Made by a program: the position numbers and the translations under genes. From NCBI RefSeq assembly GCF_011742145.1, contig NZ_JAAQQU010000104.1, forward strand, positions 329,938 to 393,937: a stretch of DNA of 64,000 bases, written 5' to 3'. The notes under the pieces were generated by a model. It had not been told where the DNA came from. It saw only the letters and a list, made by a program, of their open reading frames with translations, and searched no databases. This stretch comes from Flavobacterium sp. J49 (GTDB lineage Bacteria; Bacteroidota; Bacteroidia; Flavobacteriales; Flavobacteriaceae). Of this stretch, positions 1 through 7,866 are shown one piece after another; within the stretch, counting starts at the first letter, position 1; each line of letters begins with the position of its first letter.

Positions 1-1
1 C

Positions 2-382
2 AATTATGGAGAAAACATTGTTGCCGATTTTTCTAATTTTGGAACTGATAATGTAGACGTTTTTGCTCCGGGCGTAAAGGTGTATGCTACTGTTCCGGGG
101 AACGATTATAAGTACCAACAAGGAACTTCAATGGCTTCTCCAAACGTTGCCGGAGTAGCGGCTCTCATTCGTTCGTATTATCCTAATTTGAAAGCCAAGC
201 AAGTCAAGCAAATTATAATGCAATCGGGAACGCCTTTAAACTTTGATGTGGTAGTTGGAGAAAATGGCGAAAAAAGGCCTTTCTCAAAAACCGGTGTTTC
301 CGGCAAAATCGTTAATGCTTACAATGCCTTGAAAATGGCCGAAGAACTATCAAAAGAAACACAAAAAGAACCAAAACTATAA
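2..382 (+). CDS. S8 family (subtilisin-like) serine peptidase, C-terminal part
   Basis: The gene begins before the window; only its last ~126 residues are visible. The segment GTSMASPNVAGVAAL is the classic subtilase block around the catalytic serine (the Ser of TSMA). The Asp and His of the triad would lie upstream, outside the window. The protein ends soon after the catalytic domain with a short hydrophilic Lys/Glu tail, and no T9SS sorting domain or other C-terminal module follows. Subtilases of this kind are usually exported proteases, but the signal peptide cannot be seen here. A 42-bp gap separates it from the M1 peptidase gene on the same strand, so the two may be co-transcribed. Family assignment is secure; substrate is unknown. 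Confidence 0.93.
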   Translation, partial: NYGENIVADFSNFGTDNVDVFAPGVKVYATVPGNDYKYQQGTSMASPNVAGVAALIRSYYPNLKAKQVKQIIMQSGTPLNFDVVVGENGEKRPFSKTGVSGKIVNAYNALKMAEELSKETQKEPKL

Positions 383-424
383 TTTTACGGGGAGGATAAA
401 ACCTTCCCTTTTTCTTAGAGAATC

Positions 425-2299
425 ATGACTAACAAACTTTTTTCTATTTCTGTTTTACTGTTTACTACAGCAGCCATGGCACAATCTGATGGTTATTGGC
501 AACAAAAAGCCGACTATAAAATGGAAATATCGATGGATGTCAAAACCTATCAATACACAGGCAAACAAGAATTACTTTACTCCAATAATTCCCAAGATAC
601 TTTAAGACGCGTTTACTATCATTTGTACAATAATGCTTTTCAACCCGGAAGCGAAATGGATGCCCGTATACAGTCTATTTCAGATCCAGATGCCAGAATG
701 GTTGACAAAATCAAAACTGGTGGTGACAAAGAGATCAATGAAAGCAGAGTGGCCAAATTAAAACCGAATGAAATAGGTTTTCTGAGAATATCGAATTTTA
801 AACAAGATGGTGTTTCTGCCAAAATCAAAGAAGTCGGTACTATTTTAGAAGTCGATTTGACACAACCTCTTCTGCCGGGAAAATCCACTTTACTCACTTT
901 GGATTTCAATGGACAAGTCCCTATGCAAATTCGCCGCTCGGGCAGAAACAATAAAGAAGGCATCGAACTTTCTATGGCGCAATGGTACCCAAAAATGGCG
1001 GAATTTGATTTTGAAGGTTGGCATGCTGACCCCTATATTTCCAGAGAATTTCATGGTGTTTGGGGCAATTTTGATGTCAAAATTACTATCGATAAAAATT
1101 ATGTTTTGGGTGGAACCGGTTATTTGCAAAACGCCAATGAAATTGGTCATGGCTATCAAGACGATGGAATATTGGTTAGCGTTCCCAAGAAGCAAAAAAC
1201 ACTGACTTGGCATTTCTTAGCGCCCAACGTACACGATTTTACTTGGGCTGCTGACAGGGAGTACATTCACGACAAACTGGTTACAGATGAAGGTGTAACG
1301 CTTCATTTTCTTTACAAAAACAATCCGAAAATCATTGACACTTGGAAAAAAGCACAATCGTATACCGCTAAAATCTTAACGTATTACAATAACATGGTTG
1401 GGGAATATCCGTACCAACAATACTCCGTAATTCAAGGTGGTGACGGCGGAATGGAATATGCTATGTGTACTTTGGTCTTAGGTGAAGGAGAATTGAATGG
1501 GTTCGTGGGTTTGATTGCCCATGAATTTGGGCACTCTTGGTTCCAACATGTTTTGGCTAACAATGAAAGCAAACACAGTTGGATGGACGAAGGGTTTACC
1601 TCTTTTATTGAAGATTCGGTTATGAATGAATTGGCCACCAAAAAATCATCCAATCCCTATTCGGGTGCTTACAAAAGCTATGTTGATTTGGCTAATTCAG
1701 GAAAAGAACAGCCTTTATCCACTCACGCTGATCGTTTTGACTTTAACAAATGTTACAGCACTGCATCCTACAGCAAAGGAGAAGTTTTTTTGGCCCAATT
1801 AATCTATTTAATAGGCAGAGAAAATTTAGCAAAAACTTTAAAGCGCTATTACGCCGATTTTAAATTCAAACACCCAACACCCAACGATATTAAAAGAACC
1901 GCTGAAAGGGTTTCCGGAGCCAATTTAGATTGGTATTTAACCGATTGGACGCAAACAACCAATACCATTGATTATGGTGTAAAAGAAATCAGTGCCAAAG
2001 AAAATTCTACCACCATCACTTTGGAGAGAATCGGCAGAATTCCGATGCCTATTGATATGATAGTAGAATATACTGATGGTTCCCGAGAAAGTTTTTACAT
2101 TCCGTTGCGCATGATGAGTTTTGAGAAAGAAAATCCCTATTCAAGTCTCAAAAGAACCGTTATTGCTGATTGGGCTTGGGCTTTTCCAACCTACAGTTAT
2201 TCCTTGCCAACAACAAAAACCGTCAAAAAAGTTATCCTCGATCCAAGCGGTTTAATGGCCGATGTTAACAAAGCGAATAATATTTATGAAGTGAAATAA
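425..2299 (+). CDS. Secreted M1 family metallopeptidase (gluzincin aminopeptidase-like)
   Basis: 624 residues with an N-terminal signal peptide (about 1-19, ending AAMAQ). The zinc site is HEFGH at 366-370 with the third ligand Glu389 in WMDEGF, exactly the HExxH-18-E spacing of M1 enzymes. Upstream, GGMEY (341-345) stands where aminopeptidases have GAMEN; Met and Glu are kept and Asn is Tyr. The motif YSKGE downstream of the zinc site fits the transition-state Tyr. The N-terminal third is the usual M1 beta-sandwich region. It probably cleaves peptides in the periplasm or outside the cell. It follows the subtilase gene by 42 bp and ends at a strong terminator. The altered exopeptidase motif makes strict aminopeptidase activity uncertain. 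Confidence 0.93.
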   Translation: MTNKLFSISVLLFTTAAMAQSDGYWQQKADYKMEISMDVKTYQYTGKQELLYSNNSQDTLRRVYYHLYNNAFQPGSEMDARIQSISDPDARMVDKIKTGGDKEINESRVAKLKPNEIGFLRISNFKQDGVSAKIKEVGTILEVDLTQPLLPGKSTLLTLDFNGQVPMQIRRSGRNNKEGIELSMAQWYPKMAEFDFEGWHADPYISREFHGVWGNFDVKITIDKNYVLGGTGYLQNANEIGHGYQDDGILVSVPKKQKTLTWHFLAPNVHDFTWAADREYIHDKLVTDEGVTLHFLYKNNPKIIDTWKKAQSYTAKILTYYNNMVGEYPYQQYSVIQGGDGGMEYAMCTLVLGEGELNGFVGLIAHEFGHSWFQHVLANNESKHSWMDEGFTSFIEDSVMNELATKKSSNPYSGAYKSYVDLANSGKEQPLSTHADRFDFNKCYSTASYSKGEVFLAQLIYLIGRENLAKTLKRYYADFKFKHPTPNDIKRTAERVSGANLDWYLTDWTQTTNTIDYGVKEISAKENSTTITLERIGRIPMPIDMIVEYTDGSRESFYIPLRMMSFEKENPYSSLKRTVIADWAWAFPTYSYSLPTTKTVKKVILDPSGLMADVNKANNIYEVK

Positions 2300-2329
2300 A
2301 AAAAGGCAACCTAATTGGTTGCCTTTTTT
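2299..2329. terminator. Bidirectional rho-independent terminator
   Basis: A perfect stem GGCAACC/GGTTGCC with loop TAATT is flanked by an A run on the left and a T run on the right, so it can terminate both the M1 peptidase (+) and the convergent small secreted protein (-). Confidence 0.9.
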
Positions 2330-2918
2330 ATAATAGTTTAATACTAGTTATCTCGTTATAAATTCGGTATTTGTTTTGTTTGGGGTCAAAAAATTCTTGC
2401 TGGCGGTAATGAACCTCTAATTTATCGCCTTTGACTATTTTGTTCTTTACAAACAAACTGTCCCCGTCAAAAGAAAACAACCAAATAAACTCTTGCTTTA
2501 CATTCTTATCGTCTAAAAGGTAAATAGTATTGAATTCTACAGCTGCTATGCTCTCAAAAGTACCGCTGTAAAACAAATCCAATTCGTCTTCCTCTGTCAC
2601 AAAAGTTCCTTCTGTATCACTTTCTTTGGCTATTTTAACAAACACTTCAGGGCAAATAACGGCCATTTCCAATCCAACACTTTCAGCAATCTTTTCAATA
2701 GATGCCATTTTATTATCAATGTCAACGTTAACTGTTTTACGTTCTTTATCCGTCAATTTGTTAATGGCATCAAAAATGCAAATCCCTAAATTGATGTCGG
2801 TTACTTCTTTAGTGGTTATACATTCGCAAGTTGAATTGGCCAACTTTTTATAAACAATTTCTTTTTTTTGTGCCATTAGGCCTAAGGGCAACAGGAGCAA
2901 CAACAGTTTTAACTTCAT
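2328..2918 (-). CDS. Hypothetical secreted protein
   Basis: 196 residues beginning with a clear signal peptide (MKLKLLLLLLPLGLMAQ). The mature part starts with a Cys-containing segment (STCECITTKEV, then GICIF) and continues as an acidic alpha/beta protein with no motif I recognise. The pattern of paired Cys near the N-terminus followed by a C-terminal beta-rich half ending in YRIYNEITSIKLL is typical of small exported proteins in Flavobacteria, but no function can be assigned. It stands alone: the next gene upstream runs on the opposite strand, and its 3' end meets the shared terminator of the M1 peptidase. Confidence 0.75.
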   Translation of the reverse strand: MKLKLLLLLLPLGLMAQKKEIVYKKLANSTCECITTKEVTDINLGICIFDAINKLTDKERKTVNVDIDNKMASIEKIAESVGLEMAVICPEVFVKIAKESDTEGTFVTEEDELDLFYSGTFESIAAVEFNTIYLLDDKNVKQEFIWLFSFDGDSLFVKNKIVKGDKLEVHYRQQEFFDPKQNKYRIYNEITSIKLL

Positions 2919-3072
2919 GTCAAATGATTTTTGAATAGAACACGAATGTAAAATAAACCAACATATAAAAAAAACATTTTCACTTTATTTGTTTAAAGCT
3001 TGAAAGGAGTTCTGTTGGGGAATTTGATTTTTGTGGAATAGAATTTGTAGATTTACCCCAAATTTTTTCCCT

Positions 3073-3486
3073 ATGAAAAACTTAAGATTTTTATTGCTGT
3101 TCCTGGCTTTAGGGTTCGGTTTTCAAAAAAGTTATGCCCAGCCTATTCGTTTCAAATCAAGCAGTGTCAGTTTTACTGATAAAAAAAATGACGGAACGTG
3201 GAATGGATGGTCTGATTTTGTAGACGCCAATGTTTTAATCACTTTGGATCCCAAAAAAGATTTGATTCTAATCAATTCTGCCGAAGTACAATCGTTTAAA
3301 ATTAAAGCTTACGGTGAAATTGAAGACAATGAAGAAGTAAACATTGTGCCTTTTGAATGTATTGACAATCGGTATTCTAATTGCAATATATTCATCATCA
3401 CCAAGAAAAAGGAAAACAACCGCATGCAGATTTACATCAATTACAACGAAGTAAAATTTGTGTACAACGTTTACAATTCCAATTAA
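3073..3486 (+). CDS. Hypothetical small secreted protein
   Basis: 137 residues from the ATG at 3073. I chose this start because it opens a good signal peptide (MKNLRFLLLFLALGFGF...SYAQ); the longer frame from 3031 would put 14 polar residues in front of it. The mature part is about 115 residues, predicted mostly beta, with one Cys pair near the middle (FECIDNRYSNCNIF). No family is recognised. It ends 13 bp before rnpA on the same strand, so it may share a transcript with rnpA, although a functional link is not apparent. Confidence 0.7.
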   Translation: MKNLRFLLLFLALGFGFQKSYAQPIRFKSSSVSFTDKKNDGTWNGWSDFVDANVLITLDPKKDLILINSAEVQSFKIKAYGEIEDNEEVNIVPFECIDNRYSNCNIFIITKKKENNRMQIYINYNEVKFVYNVYNSN

Positions 3487-3499
3487 TTTACCCACAAAA

Positions 3500-3874
3500 A
3501 TGGATTTCTCGTATCCGAAAGCTGAAAAACTCAAAAGCAAAAACCTCATCGATTTGTTGTTCTCCGAGGGCAAATCTGTGAGCAAATACCCTTTGCGATT
3601 GGTTTATGTGCCTTGTGATTTTGAAGAAGATGTTCCTTTGAAAATGGGGGTTTCTGTTTCTAAAAAGCATTTTAAAAAAGCCGTTGACCGCAATTATTTC
3701 AAACGGGTTTTGCGCGAATGTTATCGGTTAAACAAAGCCCAATTAATAGACACTTTGGACAAAAAATACTGCTTTATGTTCTTCTATCAAACCCAAGAAA
3801 AATTACCCTATTCCGAAATAGAACAAAAGACCAAACAGCTTTTCGAAAAGTTTGGAAAAACCATTCATGAATAA
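3500..3874 (+). CDS. rnpA: Ribonuclease P protein component
   Basis: 124 residues from the ATG at 3500; the longer frame adds a non-homologous leader that overlaps the gene before it. RnpA assists the catalytic RNase P RNA in trimming 5' leaders from pre-tRNAs. The family signature is present: GVSVSKKHFKKAVDRNYFKR, with the RNxxKR basic motif of the RNA-binding helix. Length is normal. In many bacteria rnpA sits between rpmH and yidC next to dnaA; here it is followed instead by an S41 peptidase gene. Its presence with mnmG in the same 16 kb is of interest for the origin question raised below. Confidence 0.95.
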   Translation: MDFSYPKAEKLKSKNLIDLLFSEGKSVSKYPLRLVYVPCDFEEDVPLKMGVSVSKKHFKKAVDRNYFKRVLRECYRLNKAQLIDTLDKKYCFMFFYQTQEKLPYSEIEQKTKQLFEKFGKTIHE

Positions 3875-3952
3875 AAAAATGTTAACAGATAACGTATCCG
3901 TTTTTGTTTACAGTAATTTAGTATATTCGTTATCCCAATAAATCAAAGCGTT

Positions 3953-5590
3953 ATGTTTTCAAAACTCAAAAAAAGATATATAATTCCATTTGTTCTTAGC
4001 GGATTCCTGTTTGTAGGCGTAAGTTTCAAAGATGATTTTTTTGAAATTTCCAAGCAAATAGAAATCTTCACCACGCTGTTTAAAACCATCAACCAAAACT
4101 ATGTTGATGAAACCAATCCGGCCGAATTGATGGACAAAGCCATTAAAAGTATGTTGGCCGATTTGGATCCGTATACCAATTATTTTAACGAAGCCGATGT
4201 CATTAAATTCAAAATCAACAATACCGGAGAATATACCGGCATTGGCGCGATGATTACCAGAAAAGAAGACAAACTGATTATCAAAGAACCTTACAAAGGA
4301 TTTCCGGCAGACAAAGCCGGATTGAAAGCCGGAGATGAAATTATTCAAATTGGTGATGTCTTGCTGGCCGATTTTAAAGACGATGCTTCGCAATTGCTGA
4401 AAGGCGCCAAAAACACCAAAATCGACATCAAATATTTACGCCAAGGGAAACCTTTGACCGCTCAATTGGTTTTGGATGAAGTTGAAGTTAAAGCCGTTCC
4501 GTTTTATGGCAAAATTGACGATAAAACAGGTTATATCGTTCTGTCACAATTCAACAAGAAAGCTTCCTCAGAAACCAAAGAAGCACTGGAAAAATTGAAA
4601 GACCAAGGCGCAACCCAAATCATTTTAGACTTGCGTGGCAATCCGGGCGGCTTGTTGAATGAAGCGGTTAATATTTGCAATTTGTTTGTACCCAAAGGCG
4701 AAATCATTGTAACCACCAAATCTAAAAACGAAAAATACAACAACACTTATAAAACCACACGCGAACCTATAGACACTGAAATTCCTTTGGTAGTAATTGT
4801 AGATGGCAAAAGTGCTTCGGCTTCTGAAATTGTTTCGGGTGCGTTACAGGATTTAGACCGCGCCGTAATTGTGGGCAGCAGAAGTTTCGGAAAAGGCTTG
4901 GTACAGCGTCCGATTGACATGACTTACGGCACCCAAGTTAAAGTGACCATTTCAAGATACTACACGCCTTCGGGAAGATGTATTCAAGCTTTGAATTACA
5001 ACAAAAAAGACAAAACCGGAAAAGCCACCCGTACCGATGAGAAAAATTACAATGCTTTTAAAACCAAAAAAGGCAGACCCGTGTATGATGGTGGTGGCGT
5101 TTTACCGGATGTGGAAATTGAAGAAACCAAAACGAGTACCATCGCGGAAGCTTTGCAAAAAAACGATGGGATTTTCAATTATGTAACTTCCTATTACTAC
5201 AAAAATCCAAATCTTGGCGATAAAATTCCAACGATTACCGATGCGGATTTTGCGGATTTTAAAGCTTTCTTGAAACGCGAAAAAATTGATTTCAATACCG
5301 AAACCGAAGTCGCTCTCAAAAATACTTTGGAAAAAGCCAAAAAAGAAAATGTTGATTCGGCCATCAATGCAGAATACCAACAACTGTTAACTGCATTACA
5401 AAAAAGCGAAGAAACTTTGATTGACAAAAATCAGAAAGAAATCAAGAATTTAATTTTGGATGAAATCATCAAACGTTACCAATACAAAGAAGGATTATAT
5501 CAGTATTATGCCAAAAGTAATTTGGAAATCAAAAAAGCCATCGGCCTGTTGAATAACACTACCGAATACCATAAGATTTTAAAAATTTAA
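3953..5590 (+). CDS. S41 family C-terminal processing peptidase with PDZ domain
   Basis: 545 residues. An N-terminal hydrophobic segment (about 9-25) targets it to the periplasm or anchors it in the inner membrane. A PDZ domain follows (about 95-165, GIGAMI...FPADKAGLKAGDEI), then the tail-specific protease core. The catalytic dyad is visible: Ser289 within GKSASASEIV and Lys314 in SFGKG, 25 residues apart as in the Prc/CtpA family. The C-terminal ~150 residues are helical and Lys/Glu-rich. Such enzymes remove C-terminal tails of envelope proteins. The OmpA-family gene begins one base after its stop codon, so the two are very likely translated from one message. Confidence 0.95.
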   Translation: MFSKLKKRYIIPFVLSGFLFVGVSFKDDFFEISKQIEIFTTLFKTINQNYVDETNPAELMDKAIKSMLADLDPYTNYFNEADVIKFKINNTGEYTGIGAMITRKEDKLIIKEPYKGFPADKAGLKAGDEIIQIGDVLLADFKDDASQLLKGAKNTKIDIKYLRQGKPLTAQLVLDEVEVKAVPFYGKIDDKTGYIVLSQFNKKASSETKEALEKLKDQGATQIILDLRGNPGGLLNEAVNICNLFVPKGEIIVTTKSKNEKYNNTYKTTREPIDTEIPLVVIVDGKSASASEIVSGALQDLDRAVIVGSRSFGKGLVQRPIDMTYGTQVKVTISRYYTPSGRCIQALNYNKKDKTGKATRTDEKNYNAFKTKKGRPVYDGGGVLPDVEIEETKTSTIAEALQKNDGIFNYVTSYYYKNPNLGDKIPTITDADFADFKAFLKREKIDFNTETEVALKNTLEKAKKENVDSAINAEYQQLLTALQKSEETLIDKNQKEIKNLILDEIIKRYQYKEGLYQYYAKSNLEIKKAIGLLNNTTEYHKILKI

Positions 5591-5591
5591 G

Positions 5592-6404
5592 ATGAAACTG
5601 CTAAAATATTTGCCTTTATTTTTCTTTGGTTTTTTACACGCTCAAGAAGAAGTAGTTCATTCGGTATATTTTGATTTTGACAAGTTTGTTCTGAATGAAA
5701 TTCAAGTCAAAGACGTAGTCGATTTTATCAAAAAAACCGATTCTACCCGAATTGAATCCATACAGATTTTTGGGTATACTGATGACATTGGTAAGGAAGC
5801 CTACAACTTCAAATTGTCTACCAAACGCGCTAACGAAATTCAGAATAAATTTATTGAAAACGGAATCAAAAGCAAAATCATCGTTACCATCGAGGGCAAA
5901 GGAAGAATCCTTATTGATGATGATATCGTTGAAAATCTCCCTGAAAAACGCTCAAAAAACAGACGCGTTGATGTGGTGCTTAATTTAAAACCACTACCCA
6001 AAATTGAAATTCCGGGATATTACAATTCGATTCAAAAAAAACATATTATCGGCGACCACATTTATCTCAACGATGTTTTATTTGAAAGAGGCAGCAGCAA
6101 GTTAACTTTTAAATCGAAAACCGAATTAGATAAGATTGCCAAACTCTTATTGAAATACAAAAACCTGCAATTTGAAATTCAAGGCCATGTCTGTTGTACG
6201 CCGCCCTATCAAAAAGAGGCTATTGACAAAGACACCAAAAAAAGACAGCTTTCTACTAACAGAGCTCAAACCGTTTATAAATATTTAATTTGGAAAAAAA
6301 TTCCAAAGGAAAGAATGACTTTTAAAGGATACGGCAACACTGTTCCGCTGGGAAAAGGAACCGAATATGACCGTAGAGTAGAATTGGTGATTTCCAAAGT
6401 ATAA
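5592..6404 (+). CDS. OmpA-family protein with two peptidoglycan-binding-like domains
   Basis: 270 residues with a signal peptide (MKLLKYLPLFFFGFLHAQ). Two OmpA/MotB-type domains follow in tandem with no beta-barrel: the first about 25-130 and the second about 150-268. Each carries the family helix motif: NFKLSTKRANEI in the first and KRQLSTNRAQTV in the second, and each ends in an RRVDVVL or RRVELVI strand. The second has an unusual Cys-Cys (GHVCCTPP) in the loop before that helix. The role is probably tethering something to the cell wall. Its ATG follows the S41 peptidase stop by one base. It ends immediately next to the convergent GNAT gene, with no terminator between them. Confidence 0.88.
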   Translation: MKLLKYLPLFFFGFLHAQEEVVHSVYFDFDKFVLNEIQVKDVVDFIKKTDSTRIESIQIFGYTDDIGKEAYNFKLSTKRANEIQNKFIENGIKSKIIVTIEGKGRILIDDDIVENLPEKRSKNRRVDVVLNLKPLPKIEIPGYYNSIQKKHIIGDHIYLNDVLFERGSSKLTFKSKTELDKIAKLLLKYKNLQFEIQGHVCCTPPYQKEAIDKDTKKRQLSTNRAQTVYKYLIWKKIPKERMTFKGYGNTVPLGKGTEYDRRVELVISKV

Positions 6405-6851
6405 TTATTCTTTGCGCATTTCAATGTGCGGAATATCATCTTCCAAATACATATCGCTGGTTTGAATAAAGCCATGACTTTCGTAGAACTTCTTTAAGTA
6501 CAACTGGGCCGAAATAGTAATTTTTCTTTGGTCAAAATGACTTTTGATGACTTGAACAGCTTCGCGCATTAAGATGTGTCCCAGCTTTTGAGAACGCGAT
6601 GTTTCTTTTACCACCACTCGACCGATAGAAGCTTGCTCAAAATAATCGTGTGGTTTAAAAAGTCGGGCATAAGCCACAATTTCTCCATTATCTTCTCCTA
6701 TCAAATGCAAGGCTTTCTCATCTTTGCCGTCTATGTCCTGATAAACGCAATTTTGCTCCACGATAAAGACTTCGGCGCGCAATTGCAGCAAATCATAAAG
6801 CTCTTTGGTAGAAAGTGCTTCAAATCGCTTTATTTTCCATTCTAAGTTCAT
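6405..6851 (-). CDS. GNAT family N-acetyltransferase (ElaA-like)
   Basis: 148 residues from the ATG at 6851 (MNLEWKIKRFEAL); a longer frame exists but runs into the next gene and lacks family similarity. The N-terminal ELYDLLQLRAEVFIVEQNCVYQDIDGKD segment is the hallmark of ElaA-type GNATs. The acetyl-CoA loop is represented by IGRVVV...RSQKLGHILM, and the C-terminal FYESHGFIQTSDMYLEDDIPHIEM closes the fold. Substrate is unknown. It is 5 bp downstream of the DUF4837 lipoprotein gene on the same strand, so the two probably form an operon. Confidence 0.92.
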   Translation of the reverse strand: MNLEWKIKRFEALSTKELYDLLQLRAEVFIVEQNCVYQDIDGKDEKALHLIGEDNGEIVAYARLFKPHDYFEQASIGRVVVKETSRSQKLGHILMREAVQVIKSHFDQRKITISAQLYLKKFYESHGFIQTSDMYLEDDIPHIEMRKE

Positions 6852-6856
6852 GCTGT

Positions 6857-7828
6857 TTATTTTTTGATTTGGATGGATTTGATAATGGATTCCAATTCGA
6901 ACATCAAATCGCGTTTTTCTTTGGATGGTGCGTAACAAAATCCTTCGAGCACCAATATTCTTTTGTGTTCTTTATCGAAAATGGCGTAATTGATAAACGG
7001 TCCCGACATGAAGTCGTTTTTCATTTGCCAAGTGCCTTTGGTTTCATAGGTTTTTCTTCCGGCCAAAGTGGTTTTAGAAAAATAAGGCGAATAAGCTTCT
7101 TCCGTGACCATTCGGGTGTTGTAGGCAGAACCGTGTATGTATTTCCTGCCGATGGAATCTCGGGTTTTCACAATGTCATTCACTGCAGTATTAGACCTGA
7201 TGCCATTCCAGGGAATTTGGTAAATAATTACAGAGGTATTGCCACTTGTGATTTCGCTTTTAAGCCAAATAAAATTCTTTCTTCGCATCACGTATTCGTA
7301 TTTGGAAGGAATGAGTAAATCGATGTTGAATTTTTTCTGGATTTTTTTGGTATCCAGCAGCGAATCTTTGAAAATTTTTTGGTTTTGGGCTATTTCAATG
7401 TTCCGCATTTTTTGAATAATATCCAAAGCGTTTTCTTCTAATATTTGGATAATTTCTGCGGTGCTTCCTCCGGAAATATGAACCGCATTTTGCGGGGAAG
7501 CAAACTCGTTTTCCTTGATTTCAAATTTGTTTTCATTGTCCTTTTTGACGATGATAATGTTTCTGGAATCGGTTGAAAAACCTTCAAATAGTTTTACGGG
7601 ATATTGGTTGATGGTAAAAAGCGGTTCTTCTTGTGGCAAACCCAAAACCGGTGAGGCAAATTTGTTTCGAATACTGTCGCCTACTTCGCCATTCCAAAGT
7701 TGATCATCAATGATTACGGCAATAGTGTTGATAGCGGCAGAAGAATCGTCGGGAAACTTGTCCTTTTTAAACGAACAAGAACTCGCAATACACGCGACAA
7801 AAAGCCATAAAAAAAGGGTTTTATTCAT
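6857..7828 (-). CDS. DUF4837 family lipoprotein
   Basis: 323 residues from the ATG at 7828, chosen because it places the lipobox (ACIASSC, Cys18) directly after a hydrophobic h-region; an in-frame upstream ATG would add six residues. The remainder matches my memory of DUF4837, a Bacteroidota-restricted family of exported proteins of unknown function: repeated alpha/beta halves with WNGEVGDSIR near the start and the IPWNGIRSNTAVND and EGFCYAPSKEKRDLM segments later. It should be anchored in the outer or inner membrane by its lipid. It lies 38 bp downstream of the lytic transglycosylase gene and just before the GNAT gene, all on the minus strand. This could link it to cell-wall maintenance, which is inference only. 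Confidence 0.85.
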   Translation of the reverse strand: MNKTLFLWLFVACIASSCSFKKDKFPDDSSAAINTIAVIIDDQLWNGEVGDSIRNKFASPVLGLPQEEPLFTINQYPVKLFEGFSTDSRNIIIVKKDNENKFEIKENEFASPQNAVHISGGSTAEIIQILEENALDIIQKMRNIEIAQNQKIFKDSLLDTKKIQKKFNIDLLIPSKYEYVMRRKNFIWLKSEITSGNTSVIIYQIPWNGIRSNTAVNDIVKTRDSIGRKYIHGSAYNTRMVTEEAYSPYFSKTTLAGRKTYETKGTWQMKNDFMSGPFINYAIFDKEHKRILVLEGFCYAPSKEKRDLMFELESIIKSIQIKK

Positions 7829-7866
7829 AATTGAAATAAAACCCAAATTTATAGAAGATTTTCGGA

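Noticed and set aside
1-382. A short independent gene starting at 80
   Set aside because: The frame stays open to the left edge and encodes the subtilase core, so the ATG at 80 is internal to a gene that begins before the window.
909-1213. Open frames overlapping the M1 peptidase
   Set aside because: They overlap a clear enzyme in other frames and have no recognisable domain; they are byproducts of its codon use. The same applies to many frames opposite or within tex, DUF4175, gltX and S41 genes.
6815-7318. A 167-residue plus-strand frame opposite DUF4837
   Set aside because: It is antisense to a recognised family member and shows no motif of its own.
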